Source of the DNA: Henckelia pumila
Lineage: Eukaryota > Streptophyta > Magnoliopsida > Lamiales > Gesneriaceae
Direction of reading: 5' to 3'
Length of the DNA: 64,000 nt
NCBI RefSeq assembly: GCF_033568475.1
Contig: NC_133121.1
Coordinates: 128,558,375 to 128,622,374 of the forward strand
Shown here: in pieces, positions 35,505 through 47,700 of the stretch
How positions within the stretch are numbered: the first letter of the stretch is position 1
Layout: each line of letters begins with the position of its first letter
Notes under the pieces: generated by a model
The model's database searches: none
Told to the model about the DNA's origin: nothing
What the model saw: the letters and a program-made list of their open reading frames with translations, nothing else
Made by a program: the position numbers and the translations under genes

Positions 35505-36753
35505 ATGGAGAAAGCGGGAACTTGGGATCAAGAAACTGTGATCAGTGAGCTAACTCGAGGGAGGGAATTCGCGAACCAGCTGCAGAAGGAGCTTAATCCC
35601 GCTGCCACTTCGAGAGAGGCCTGTGTTTTTTTACTTGAGAGGATACTTTCTTCATACGATAATGCTCTGACTCTGCTCGATTACATGGCTTTACTTGGAA
35701 ATGGACAACACCCTTCAAAAACTCCCGTTTTCAATACGTTGTACCCACGTGTTTCGTTCGAGGGTAACCACCGGAGTGAAGCATCGTTAACGGATTCTAA
35801 GGATCAAGTCCACGTTTCCAAGAAAAGGTAGCTACTGACTCGTTATTGGGGATTGGCGTTTGGATCAATCTTGAATTAATATCTTTATTTTGACTTCGTT
35901 TCTTGGGTGTTTGCAGAAAGACTTCGCCGAAATCGAGCGAACTATTGCGTGTGTGCTCCGGGACAGGAGTTGAAAATGACGGCTATAATTGGAGGAAATA
36001 CGGGCAGAAAGATATTCAGGGGACTAGCCATCCAAGGTGAGATTATGACATTGAAATCCATTTGTTTCTTAGATAATTTAGAAAAAAACATTACATCGAT
36101 GGACCTTATTCGATATACTTGGTGATGGCATCTGATGCAAAGTTGTGAAAAATTGCAGGGCATATTTTAGATGTACCCATCGCCATACACAAGGATGCCT
36201 GGCAACGAAACAAGTTCAACAAATCGATGGATGCCCGTCAACCTTTGATGTCATTTACAGAGGTAAACACACCTGTAAGCATGAGATGATGAAGCACAGT
36301 GGTAATATCGATTTTAGAAAGAAACACGAAGTAGAAGAAGAGAGCACGAAACCGGCCTTTAAAGTCGAAATTCAAGAGAAGTTCAACGAGGAGGAGGAGG
36401 AGGAGAATTTTCTTGATTTTTCCTTTCCTACCACCCCTGTTTCTTGTGAAAACATGGGAACACCTTTCTGTACCGTGCCTGGGAGCTTCATCGAATCGAG
36501 CTATTCGCCTCCATTTCTGACTCCAGCAACATCAGAGTCCTATTTCTCGTTGTCTACAAGGCAGATGAACGATTTTGGGATCGACCACAATTTACCGAGT
36601 TCGGAATCAGATTTTACGGAGATAATCTCAAATCCAACTCCACTGGCGGATTTCCCACCCGGGGACTTGGATTTCTTGATCAACTTTTTTGATTTTGACA
36701 CCCCTACGCCCCTTTTCCTCGATGCCTTTGATTGCTTCCAGAATGCTACATAG
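35505..36753 (+). CDS. Group III WRKY transcription factor
   Basis: Three exons, 35505-35827, 35917-36036 and 36159-36753 (GT-AG introns), encode 345 residues. One WRKY domain has WRKYGQK at residues 133-139 and a zinc finger C153-x7-C161-x23-H185-x-C187. The C2HC spacing defines group III, near AtWRKY41/53/30/46. The second intron splits the domain at the conserved Arg codon. The N-terminus (about 1-60, WDQETVISELTRGREFANQL) is a helical segment typical of this group. The C-terminal half is acidic and Ser/Pro-rich with DLDFLINFFDFD near the end, a plausible activation region. It would bind W-boxes in the nucleus. Group III members often act in defence and senescence. The role of this one is inferred from family only. 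The first 22 codons and promoter are duplicated at 5083. Confidence 0.93.
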
Positions 36754-37229
36754 TTTACTGCTTCACCGTGACTTTGACGAAGATATCACTCTTTTCTACT
36801 TCAAGAATTCGATGATACTCATTCAGTCGTTTGTCTTGTGGAGTCATCTCTGACTCTTGAAACCAAAGAGGTTTTATTTATTTTTCCCTTAATATGATTG
36901 TTTATGTTTAGCTGTAAGATATTGGAATTTTGATAATTATTAGATGGGATAAGAAAATGTATGGACCCTTTCCTGTTGAGGAGTGAGCTTTGACAGTAAA
37001 TAAAAAAAGCCTTGATTTAATCTTTTGCTGCGAGTCTTGTTTTTTAGCCCTTCTGGGATGCCATAATATTCTTGAACAAATTTAGCAAGCTATGGAATAT
37101 TTTATATTGAATGTAAAAACAAAATAAAAATAGTAATCTAACATACCTACAGCAATGGGCCAATGGCTGAGACTTGAGAGAAATATTAAGAAAGACAAGA
37201 TCAGCAAGTAAACACATATATGAACCCTA
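36754..37229. other. Convergent 3' region between WRKY and reductase genes
   Basis: The two genes end 476 bases apart, tail to tail. The AT-rich sequence holds possible poly(A) signals, for example AATAAA on the plus strand near 37000. No further gene seen. Confidence 0.6.
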
Positions 37230-38711
37230 TTATAGCCCAAGATCTGCTTTTTCCTTTGCGTAGCTGACGCAATCATCCAAAACCATTTTCCAACCACATT
37301 TATACTCGAAACCTCTCTCCGAGAGCAGCGTAGAAACCCACTTGGTTTCTCTTTTGAGGCATTCAAATCGGCTGAAAACAGAACAGATAAATAATTCAGC
37401 GTGACAGAAACTCGATCCCTTATTTAACCTGTTGATTGAAAACAAGAAGTATAAAGCCCAAATACGCACTCTTTCTTGATACTAAATTCTGGGTACTTGG
37501 TCTGGTAGTAGCTGGCCATTTCAGCTATGGAAACATATCCATTAGCGCATAAAAACCGACCACTGATGGAGTCCTCTTTCATGCAGAAAATGTGGGCATC
37601 ACTCACATCCTCGATGTGAACGATGGGGACTTTTGCAAGCAACTCTTGTAAGAATTTCAGGGCGTTGTATGCAGATTCATCATTTGTCAGCAGCGCCAAG
37701 ATTGTCAGTACGCTTCCAGGCGTGCTTGGCATTAGAGTTCCGCCACCAATAAGGCCACATCCCAGCGTCACTACCTCTATCTTGCCATCACCGGATCTCA
37801 AAATTTCCTTCTCAGCCAATGTCTTCGACTTGGTGTATTCCTACAAATTAAAACTTTTCGGTTATATATATTCCTCCTGATTCACTCAAACGTACTTCTG
37901 TAACAAGCCATCTACCTGAACATAAGTATTGGTGTAAGGGTTGGAGGTCAAATCGAGAGGGGTCCAACAGGTTTCGTCCATGAATTCTTTGTATCCACTG
38001 ATCCCATCATCCTTCAACGGCGAAGCAGCGGCCACAGAGGAAGTGTAGATAAGCCTTCTCACTGTTCCCGAACCGATACAAAGACTTGCGATGCTCCTGG
38101 CTGAAGCAACAGTCGCATCCACCGTATTGTCGTGCTGTTTTTATTGTTGAAATCAATCATAATTCTATTGAACGAAATGGGATATTGAATCTATCGAAAA
38201 GAGAAGACCTTGAATCCCGGTGAGTGGAGCAAAGGTGTGGCAACATGGAAAACAAACTCACAACCTCGGATTGCTTCCTCGAATTCCTCCGGTTTATAAA
38301 TATCAGCTACAAAAAGCTTCAATCTTGTGGCTGCCCCATGAAAGCTCTTCAAGATGTCTATCTTAGGATGATCATCTATGAATCGAATATTCCATTCGTA
38401 ACATTAATTAGAACTTTGACCAAAATGGCAAAAACATGTGTGCGTTTGAGTGTGTCTCTCCCAAAATAAAGAATTCCGACAGCGTATACAATAATACATG
38501 CTTGTGACTGTGTGTCTGTGTGTGTGTGAATGTTCCCGGAAATCAAGAATTGTGTCCCAACACCAACATGAAAAAAGAATTAACAAATATCACCTAATTT
38601 CCTGACAGTTGCATGTACAGTATAGCCTTCATTGAGTAGTTTCTTGACCAAGGCAGAAGCGAGAAAACCCCCTCCTCCGGTCACACAGACTGTACAAGTA
38701 GCCTCCTCCAT
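37230..38711 (-). CDS. Anthocyanidin reductase/DFR-like NAD(P)-dependent reductase
   Basis: Five exons on the minus strand: 38594-38711, 38209-38375, 37916-38134, 37470-37840 and 37230-37371, all with GT-AG introns and consistent phase, giving 338 residues. Rossmann nucleotide-binding motif [10 protein letters not shown] lies at residues 10-19. The extended-SDR catalytic set is present with Ser in TSSVAAAS (127-128) and Y170-x3-K174 (YTKSK). FVFHVATP is the usual DFR/ANR-family motif. The length and intron pattern fit the plant DFR, ANR, CCR and BEN1 group, which reduce flavonoid, phenylpropanoid or steroid carbonyls in the cytosol. The protein is closest in feel to proteins labelled putative anthocyanidin reductase, but substrate cannot be set from sequence. 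A TATA-like TTATATAGA lies about 140 bases upstream (38850-38858). Confidence 0.9.
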
Positions 38712-39428
38712 CTCTTGGTTAATTTTCAGTGCTTGCAATTGTGCCACGCACTACTGTACAGTCCAGTCCAACGTCTGATAGTGAAGACACAGTGAAGACA
38801 CAAGAGTTTCTCTTTTAAAATATTAACATATTAAAAAAAAGTCAGATCTATATAATTAATTATTGTTGCCTCTATTCAATTTGAGAGCGTAGGCCTTTGA
38901 TTCTAGTGCCGTAATAATCTAGGAAATCGAAATTAATGGACCCAGTATTTAAAAAAATAAAAGAGAAAAAAGAAATAAATGGTCACAATCAGCTGACCGT
39001 GCGGTCTAACTGAACCGGCCGAGGAAAAAAAGAAAAGAAAAAATCCATCCAAGTTTTGCAATATATTGATAAAACCGGTCGGGTTTTGCAATATCTTTTT
39101 GAGTAAATTTTTTGTGAAACGATTCAACTCTATTTATTTTTATAATATATTTTATGGATTATCCAAATAAAAAATTCGTCTCACGAAATTGATCCGTAAA
39201 ATCGTTCGTCTCACGTGAATTTTTGTGTTTATTTTTTTTAAAAGAAAACCCTCGTCTGCTTGCTAAAGTTTCATGGTTTTATTTTATTTGTTTCTATTTT
39301 CTACTTCGAAATAAATTTTTATATTACGAAAAAGTTTATTGGATACGAAGTATTCAGGGGCTACATAAATTTAATCATTTTTAAAGTTCAATTTTTATTT
39401 TAAAATTGGCATATTGTATAAGAATATG
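38712..39428. other. Promoter side of the reductase gene, then AT-rich spacer
   Basis: Upstream sequence of the minus-strand reductase. At 39111-39226 there is a degenerate member of the GAGACGG repeat family (ends TGTGAAACGATTC and CGTCTCACGTGA). No gene. Confidence 0.5.
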
Positions 39429-39590
39429 GGGTGAGACTATGCTCTTCTCCAGGTGCAGCATAGCCTTTGGATCAATAAGGCTCACATGAAAATATGTGGA
39501 ATCCACATGTTATCATGTGGGCCCTCCCTTGATCCAAGGGCTTAGCTCCACCACCAAGTTTAGCACATCTGGTGGAGCATAGTTTCACCC
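39429..39590. mobile_element. 162-bp Mutator-type MITE
   Basis: Termini GGGTGAGACTATGCTC and, inverted, GGGTGAAACTATGCTC (15 of 16 identical), flanked by a perfect 9-bp duplication AAGAATATG at 39420-39428 and 39591-39599. Interior palindromic, with CACATGTTATCATGTG at the centre. Non-coding. Confidence 0.93.
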
Positions 39591-39918
39591 AAGAATATGA
39601 TAGCATTTCAATGGAGTAATTATTACGTGTTAGTATATATATCTATATATATGTGTCATTTTATTAAGTTTCGGACACCTAGAATGATTAATGTCACGAT
39701 CTATAAATCATTAATACCATATAATATTTCTTGAGGACTGAATTTAAAAATATAAGTAAAGCTATGAATGAAGCTATTTTAGGAATGTAAAAAAGTTATA
39801 TCTGTAAAATTATATAATCAATGTATAATTATATTTTTATATACGGTTTCTTTTATTTTTTATAGCAAAAATACGGTTTCATAAAATCAATTAAAACTCA
39901 ATTAATATATGACAAAAA

Positions 39919-40074
39919 CTTATGTGAGACGGTCTCAAAGGTCATTTTTATGAGACGGATATCTTATATGAGTTATCCAATAAAAAGTATTACAATTTTG
40001 TCAAAAGTATTATTTATTATTATAAATATGGATAGGGTTGACCCGTCTCACGGATGAGACCGTCTCACAAAAGT
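39919..40074. repeat. GAGACGGTCTCA repeat, copy with both ends
   Basis: Starts TGTGAGACGGTCTCA and ends TGAGACCGTCTCACA, inverted ends of about 15 bp enclosing about 125 bases of AT-rich sequence with GGGTTGACCCGTCTCAC near the right end. A second good copy lies at 57385-57538, and degenerate ones at 39111-39226, 40256-40395 and 43194-43326. A MITE-like family. No clear target duplication seen. Confidence 0.75.
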
Positions 40075-40255
40075 AGGGATAATTTTGTCAATTCAATTGT
40101 ATTTTGTAACTCAACTTGTAATCTCATTTGTATATATAGCATTTTCCTACTCTTAATATATATAGGCTCGATTTGAATTAAATATTCGAGGTCTATGGTA
40201 TTCTAAGGAAAATAATTAAGAGATAATATGCCACACAAAAATAAATAGAGTAGGT

Positions 40256-40395
40256 CTTTTGTAAGATAACTAGTCTTACGAATCTTTATCCGTGAGACGT
40301 GTTAACCATATTTATATTTACAATAAAATTTAATATTTTTTAATGAATGACCCAAATAAAAAAAATTATTTCATAAAATTGATTCGTTTCTTAAC
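40256..40395. repeat. Degenerate GAGACGG-family repeat
   Basis: Same interior order as the 39919 copy (CCGTGAGACG, TTAACC, ATTTATATTTACAATAAAA, GACCCAAATAAA) but with eroded ends. Confidence 0.55.
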
Positions 40396-41944
40396 AAATT
40401 TTTGGAAATTTAAAAGATTTTATTCTAACTACTCTATTCTAAAATGTTTTTTTGTAATATCAATTGAAATAGAATACAAATATTTTTAGTATTTCAAATC
40501 AAATTTTGAATCAAATGAAAAGAAATACTAATAATTTTAGTATTTAAAATCAAATCTTGTGATTAATGGAAGATAATCACCAAATGAATCATGAGAAGCC
40601 AATCAAATTGCGACATCTCATCAAATCGAAATGATAAGAATCTGCATCATTCAGCTATAAATAAGGGGCAGATAACCAACGAAAGACACAACACAGAAAA
40701 CTGAAGCAAAAGAGTACAAGAATTCAAGAGTTTTTCTCTCAAGTCATATTCAAGAAGTTGAAGGCACAATTCAAGACATTCTACTTCAAAATCATCAAAT
40801 TTGAGAAGAGGCGTGATACCCGTGGCCCGTCCTAGCGAAAGGGGGTAATGACCTGTGCGAGTATGGCCATTGTCGTGACTATCCCAGCGGCAGCCTTCAC
40901 CACCTCGAGCATCTTGTGTACAGTCATAATTGGAAGAGCAAGTCGGCGTTCGAGGGGGGAATCTTGATTGTGAGAAAAAAAATTCAAACTACATGGAAAA
41001 ATTGAACCGAAAATGAGGCTGCGATTTTGATCGAAAAATTTGTAAACAAAATAATAAATTTTTAATTTATACCTAAGTAATTTTTCTGGAAGATTATAAA
41101 CACGAAAATAAAAAAAATTAGTTGATAAATGCGGTGAATCTTATTTAGAAATAATTTTTTTTGTGATTAACTATTAAACGCAAAAGAAATCAAACTAAAT
41201 ATACCTATTTCCATGTCGAATAGGTCTCTTATGATTTGTGTCTCTCGTGACATGTGAGATGATATCGGATCAATCCAAACCATGCCTGCAACGAAAAATA
41301 ATATTTTTGTCATTAAGTTAAAAATTTTCATGTGACTAATCAGTCGAAGAATTCTTTTCACTTTTTTAATACTCCAGTATGAGCCAAGAGTTACTCATTT
41401 TTTGTACTGTTTCATTTTAAAATTTCTTTTTTCAAAACAATTGAATGACTAAATTGCTATAAAAAAAATTAATGATATATGTATAATTCTGAAACATCTA
41501 TTATTTCATGTACGAGAAGGGTATTACGAAATGGACCGTCGGGCTCGTAGGTTTGTGATTTTTGTTCAAATTTTATTTGTTTTGGTTTCGATTATTAATC
41601 TTACAAAAAACAATGAAATTGAGTAAAACCATGCTTCAATTTTTATTTTTTTTAGATTACCATGTTTCTATTTTTTATATTCACATTTATTAGATTTTTT
41701 CTCTTATATTTTTTTTTTCAAAAAAAATTCCGCCGTAAAATTTGGTTAAGTTGGGATAGGTTTGAAATTATTGGCTGAGAACAAAAGAATTTTTTTGAAT
41801 TTATTACCGTTTTTTAATAAAATTGTTTAAAGAAATTTTTCAAGAAATTATTAATTTTTATATTGCATTATACTACTTATCTATGTATTATTTATCTTAT
41901 CACTCAAACCAAACCAACGATATCTTAAGTTACATGAGTCACTT

Positions 41945-43035
41945 GTTTTTCCTGATCGTGTCGTTCTTGGTTTGGGAAATCCAATGATTGAATTTTAATT
42001 TACTACACAACATGAGACATACAACCCTAATTTTGGTGTGAGGGTAATTTTTTTATGTTGTTATTTAGTTTTCAACACAATCACTGGCTTTGTACGAGCT
42101 AGCAGAAGTGTGTTGCATTCTATCATGACAATTAACATGTATTATATTACATGATACATTAAAATGAGTGAGATGAGAAGACGATTTTAAGAGTTTATTG
42201 CATACTACGTCGAGATGTTCTTATTTACCATTCGTAGGAAAAGTATAATAATTTGGAATATTATCTTTTAAAAAAACAAATAATTTGAAATATTAGTTTA
42301 TTTAATGGTCAATTTGCGTGTTTTAAACCAGATGAGTCGTTTATAAATGTCTCAGTTTATGTTTGTATCTTTAGGCCCTGTTTGATATATAGGATTAGGC
42401 AAGATTTACTCAATTTTCCGCCGTTTAACTCGTTTTTTTGCCTACTCAAGGATAACTGAAAGCCCGTTATTAAAATTCCATGTGCACGGGAAATTGTGGG
42501 AAAATAAATCCTTTGTTGGACCAGGTATTGACAAACCCGCTTTGAACAGTACCCGAGAGTAGACGTATTAATGACCATTTTCTCCCTCGACTTAAACAAA
42601 AAATTCTGCTACACACCCTTCCATTATTTGCACCCGACAAGCCACGCAAACTGGATATAGGTTTCGGCGAAGGAAATATCACCGTAACAAAAAAATTTAT
42701 ACACACTTTTATCCTTCACACAAGAAACATACCAAACAAATTCCATATATTATAAAAGTATCAAATATCCCTTCATAAAATTATAACAATCACACAAAGT
42801 TGGTATCAATTAACTATCCCATCACACGTACCAAGCTCACCCTTATTATTGTGTGCGACTCGCAAGATAATGACAATAAATACAACTTTTAAAAAATCAA
42901 GCCACGTATATTTGAGTTCCGTTTATAATTGTAATTATTTAATTTTTTATATAAATAATAAATAAATATACAAAAGCATGAAATTTTATGGGTTAAAAAA
43001 AATTTGGATTGGAAAAATAGATATTTGAGTCGGAA
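41945..43035. repeat. Segmental duplicate, copy X (partner 55095-55660)
   Basis: CGTGTCGTTCTTGGTTTGGG and the following about 390 bases align with 55105 onward. Copy X is then interrupted at about 42336-42892 by sequence absent from the other copy, and similarity resumes (AAAAATCAAGCC, TATTTGAGTTCCG, AAGCATGAAATTTTATGGG) to about 43033. No coding content. The insertion contains GGCCCTGTTTG at 42373, a common start of PIF/Harbinger-like ends, but I could not find the matching end. Confidence 0.85.
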
Positions 43036-43193
43036 TTTTTTTTTTTGAGCAAAAATACGGTTTCATAAAATCAATTAAAACTCAATTAATATATATATAT
43101 GCTCGATTTGAATTAAATATTTGAGGTCAATGGTATTCTAAAGAAAATAATTAAGAGATAATATGTCACAAAAAAATAAATAGTGTAGGCTTC

Positions 43194-43326
43194 GTGTAAG
43201 GCAGCTAGTTTTACGGATTTTTATCCATGAAAAGGGTTAATCACATTCATATTTACAATAAAAAAATAATATTTTTTAATAGGTGACTCAAATAAAAAAT
43301 TTGCTTCATAAAATTGACTCGTTTAA
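43194..43326. repeat. Degenerate GAGACGG-family repeat
   Basis: Interior matches 40256-40395 closely, including TTTATCC, GGGTTAA, ATATTTACAATAAAA and GACTCAAATAAA. Terminal repeats are eroded. Confidence 0.55.
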
Positions 43327-43470
43327 AAAAAATTAGAAATTAAATAGATATTGCATATTATTTAACTGCATGTGCAAGTCGATGAAGTTAATTGACCACT
43401 CAAAAAAATGAAGTTATTTGGTTTAAATGTATTATATAATTTATATCTTTAGTATCAACAATATATATAT

Positions 43471-43785
43471 GAAAAATTGCTTTTTTGTCCTGTATATTTG
43501 TCATTTTGCGATTTCAATCATTTATATTTTCAGATTTTAGTTTTTAGTCTGCTATCTTTATTTTTTTGGCAATTTTAATCCTTTTTCCGACGTGGCGCTG
43601 ACGTGGCACCAATTCAGTGCTGATGTGGAGCTGAAGTGTACAGTGTCACGTAAGCATTTTTGAATAAAAAAGACCAAAATTGCCAAAAATCAGAACATGC
43701 AAGACTAAAACTGAAATCTAAAAACATAGAAGACCAAAATCGCAAAATGACAAACATACAGAACTAAATTTGCAACTTTTTTCCC
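43471..43785. repeat. Foldback MITE, orientation 1
   Basis: Its two halves are near reverse complements (GTATATTTGTCATTTTGCG on the left, CGCAAAATGACAAACATAC on the right) around a GC-richer centre with GACGTGGCGCTGACGTGGC. The same element occurs inverted at 57734-58049. No protein coding. Confidence 0.8.
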
Positions 43786-43919
43786 ACATATATATATATA
43801 TATATATATATGTGTATATGTGTGTGTGTGATTGGATTTGTAGAGAAGTACTGCATTGGCACGTATATATATGTTATTTTTTCCTGAAATTGTGATTTTT
43901 AATTCGGTGCCCATTTATG

Positions 43920-45530
43920 GGCTTTTTTATTAAAATAATATAAAAATAAAAAATAAATATAAAATTATAGCATTTTGAAAAAGTTTATCATTCTATTGCA
44001 ATCCGGGACTTACTGTCCCGGATTTGCCAGGCTTTCTGCCATATTGGCAGAATGACAATTTATATATATATATATATTTATTTATTTATTTTGTATCGGT
44101 TGTATGATTTGTATCCGAAACAAGTCACTTTTTTTTGTTAAAAAAATTACATAAATTTAATTTTTCGTTTAAATTTTTAAATTTGTAGTTATTTAAATAA
44201 TATAATATATACATGTTTCAAACTAATAATCGAGATATTACCAAATCAAAATATAATCGCACTTAGATAATTGTTGATATTTAATTTGAAACTAGTATTT
44301 CGATGCACGCAACATTTAATTTTTTATCGAAAAAAATAAATAATAAATTGTAAATTAAAAAATAATAAAAATATAACGTTTTTCTAAACAAATATTTAAA
44401 AAATATACATATCTTATAAAATGAGTGTCATTTTTGTAAAAAAAATAATATTAAAGGGCACAAAATGAGCTTTTAATGGATTAAAAAGAGGAAACCGTAT
44501 AAAATGACTATTTTGCCTAATAATTTTGGTTTTATTGAAAATTAAATTATGAGATAATGGTAATTTCAAATCAAGTTTCACCAATTAATTGAAAGTTTGT
44601 TAATTAAAAGGTCTCTACTTTAATAAGATAGTAAGATAATTGTACTTAAATCGTTAACATTTTATTTTTTGATTTTATATATAATAATAAAATTTATATT
44701 TATTTTTTTATTATATTTATTGTTTACTTAATTCAGACGGATTCTATTTTTGTAAATTTAATTCTGAAAAAATGGTTGGTTTAACATGTCTTGTTTCAAT
44801 CGATTAATTTGGTTAACGGGTCACTTATTGGCCAAAAATAAAAATTATAAAAATTTGATCTGTCTCAAATTACTATAATTTCAAACACCTGCATTAATTT
44901 TATAATTTTTATATTAGTTTTTTTTTTTAAAAAAGTCATCTAATCCTATTTTATTTCACTAAAAACAACATATTGTATATAAATCGAAATACATACAACA
45001 CGGTCGGCTTATTTCTTTTATTTATAATAACAATGAATTTTTATAAAAATATTATAAAAATTCACAAATTATTAAAAAAACAACAATTTTCAAAGTCCGT
45101 AAATTTAAAATTATATGTGTTTTTTATATCATAAATAGAGGATAATTAACATCATTTTCTTAATTTTAATCTTAATTATCACAATAAATGTAGCACAATA
45201 TCATTTAATCAATTTTTCTTATATCCAAAAAATTAACTAATTGCTCAATTATATTAAAATTTTTACTTCACACGCACACGCAATTGAAAGGTAATTATCG
45301 TAATTTTTTTAACAAAAAAACTGGCTTGTTTCAGTTACAACCAATACAAAATAAATAAATAAATACATATATATATACATATATATATAAATTGGCATTC
45401 TGCCAATATGGCAGAAAGCCTGGCAAATCTGGGACAGTGAGTCCCGGATTGCAATAGAATGATAAACTTTTTCAAAATGCTATAATTTTATATTTATTTT
45501 TTATTTTTATATTATTTTAATAAAAAAGCC
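43920..45530. mobile_element. 1.6-kb foldback element with terminal repeats of about 230 bp
   Basis: Left arm 43920 to about 44152 and right arm about 45300-45530 are reverse complements with few mismatches, starting GGCTTTTTTATT. A perfect 10-bp duplication CCCATTTATG flanks it (43910-43919 and 45531-45540). Each arm contains two hairpins, TCCGGGAC/GTCCCGGA and TTCTGCCA/TGGCAGAA. The interior of about 1.1 kb has no ORF. Long terminal repeats and a 9-11-bp duplication suggest a non-autonomous Mutator-like element. Foldback is the descriptive alternative. Confidence 0.9.
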
Positions 45531-45540
45531 CCCATTTATG

Positions 45541-45859
45541 TGTTGGCAAATATTGCTGCATAAGCGAAGAATGATTTTCATAACGTAACATAATATATAT
45601 AAATTAACTAAACTAAAAGAAATCTTCGTCAAATCCCATTTGGGGAGAAATAAAATAAAAAAATATTGTTCAATGGAAGAGAATAAAAACTAAAATTATA
45701 TTTTGTCATTTGTGACGTAACATTCTTGAAACTTAAACATCATTATTAACTTTGGTGATGTGACTTGTGAGGTGAGGTGACGTAGCCATCTCCAACCCAA
45801 ATTGGGTTTATTTCACTGAACCAGTCTTCGATCTTGTAAGTCAATCTATTACAAGAGTC
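45541..45859. other. Spacer between foldback element and LINE
   Basis: About 320 bases, AT-rich, no gene or repeat boundary recognised. Confidence 0.5.
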
Positions 45860-47065
45860 TATTTTATTTTATTTTATTTTAGAGAAACAAACATGAACAT
45901 TAAGATAGTAGGTCTTGAGTTACAACATCATAAAGCCAAACCGGTAGTGTACCATCTACCCAATCAAAGCCCGAAGAATTAGATAAAACTTTATGAGCAA
46001 GAAGATGAGCAACTTTGTTGGCCGAGCGTCGCATATTCTGTAATGAATTAAATTGAGGAGGCTCAAGAACTGAATGCACTTCCAAAGCAACCACGCCTTC
46101 TGAACTCCGATCTTCGTCTAGGAATTTGATTGCTTGCACAGCTTCCAAGGAATCTGAAAAAATACATACTTTCTCCAATCCTAATCGCAAACACAAATCC
46201 ATGCCAAATCTGATTGCAACTAGTTCTGCCCCTTTAATTGACCCTGGGTTCTTTATGCATTTGGCAGCAGCCCCTCTAACCATTCCAAATTCATCTCTCA
46301 CCACAGCTCCCACGCTGAATCTATTATTTCTCAAATTATAATCAGCATCAACATCCAATCTGAAAGTATTTGAAATCGGAGGCTGCCAATGATATATCGG
46401 ACATAGAAATCCCATCCAAAACAGCCGGAACAACAGATAGGCTATTGCAAGTGCGATAACTTTCCAGAAAATTATAAACCCAACTAAATATCAGCTTCAA
46501 AAAACTTTACTGAGCCATCATATAGAAACTTGCAAATTAGAGACCATAAAGCCCAGGCAATCATAACAAAAACTTCGAAATCCCCCTACTTCACAATTTT
46601 AGATAAATACTCGGCACACTCAAAGAACGATGCTGCGCGATGAGACTTCAAATGAAACCAAAAAGCAGTATTTTTCCAAGCTTTTTTGATACGAGAGCAA
46701 AACAACAAACAATGACTTGTTGAAGCAAAGTGAAATTTGCATAAAGGACACATACCATCAATCGGGACATGGTGCCGCATAAGATTTCCAGCAGTAGATA
46801 TCAGATTTTTAGAGGCTCGCCATAAGAAAATTCGAATTTTAGGAGGTAAATGAAGCTTCCAAACAAAATTCCACCAAGAAGAATCGGTCAGCCTCGATTG
46901 AAAAGGTGATAGAGTCAAACAACTTGTTTCCCAAAGATAACCACTTTTAACAGTGTATTTCCCATTTTTAGTACCCATCCAAACTCGTACATCATCATTT
47001 CCTCTTCGGTTGAGATTGATTTTAAGAATTTCTTCCGCTTCATGAATAGGAAACACCTGTCGCAC
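45860..47065 (-). pseudogene. LINE fragment B: zf-RVT and RNase H domains, 3' tail
   Basis: Minus-strand remains of a plant L1-type retrotransposon. Around 46586-47060 lies the zf-RVT region (VWMGTKNGKYTVKSGY, WKLHLPPKIRIFLWRA, CPLCKF, WKNTAFWF). After two or more stops, 45900-46370 holds an RVT_3/RNase H-like domain (LDVDADYNLRN, VGAVVRDEFG, ELVAIRFGMDL, IFSDSLEAVQAI, ANKVAHLLAH). Downstream on the minus strand an (AAAAT)n run of about 20 bases (45860-45880) marks the LINE 3' end. The upstream part continues in fragment A at 54592, beyond the inserted Mutator-like element. Confidence 0.9.
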
Positions 47066-47305
47066 GGGAAAGTCTATGCTGGCCAAAGGGTTGTGCCCTC
47101 TTCCATTCACTGTGCGACACATGTCAACCTCCTTTTAAATGAATTATAATGCAAATCGTGTATATTTTTTAAATAAATAAATAGATTTCCTTAACCATGG
47201 TGCTCTTGGGTTAGACCTAACTTTTGATTTCTCATTTATAGCGCTCACAGCTCATCTCCCCTCCTCCCGCTTCACCTCCCCAAAAATAATTTCAGGATCT
47301 TGCTC

Positions 47306-47700
47306 TGGAATAATGCCTTCGATGGAATTACAACAAAGTTCATTTACAGCTTTATTCACTTTTAATGATGCATTTCACTCGAATCAGATTTCTCATCCCA
47401 TTTGTTGCCCATGATCGAGAAATCGGGTCAGAATTCGATTGCCGCTTCAAAGCCTGGTTCGTTTCCCTTTTTCCACGCCGGAAGGGAAGAAACCCTGAAG
47501 AAATCTGAGCTCAGGTAATTGATTATGTGATTCGTCATATCTCAGATCCTCATCCCTCCATTCAGATTTAGATCTAGGCATGTTTACTTCACATTTTTAA
47601 AGTCTCTTTTTTTTACCACAGCAGCGGCCAACCACCGACCGCCCCACCCTCGTCTCACCGCCACCGACCGTCTCCTGTCACCATCGGTACTTTATGTGAA
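47306..47700 (+). other. Exon-like segments in the left part of the MULE
   Basis: Composition turns less AT-rich and gene-like. A frame from ATG 47410 (MIEKSGQNSIAASKPG) runs about 35 codons to a good donor site (CTCAG then GTAATTG, about 47516). A second GC-rich block at about 47624-47690 follows an acceptor-like TTTACCACAG and ends in CATCG then GTACTT. I do not recognise the protein. The segment could be a captured 5' end of a host gene, as in Pack-MULEs. Confidence 0.4.

Larger units (their letters stand above)
31355..35570 (+). repeat. Segmental duplicate (copy 2) of the WRKY upstream region
   Basis: Aligns with 2512-5148 but is about 1.6 kb longer because of three insertions: about 32412-32986, about 33020-33116 and 34078-34994. 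Outside these, the copies run in parallel with small indels and substitutions. It leads into the intact WRKY gene. Confidence 0.9.
39600..41940. other. Intergenic stretch, no gene recognised
   Basis: AT-rich. Contains two GAGACGG-family repeats (listed separately) and a promoter-like block near 40660 with TATAAATAAGGGGC followed by a GC-richer segment up to about 40960 of unknown origin. Short frames have no domains. Confidence 0.55.

Noticed and set aside
42373-42750. PIF/Harbinger MITE starting GGCCCTGTTTG
   Set aside because: No matching inverted end or 3-bp duplication could be found, so only the insertion itself is reported.
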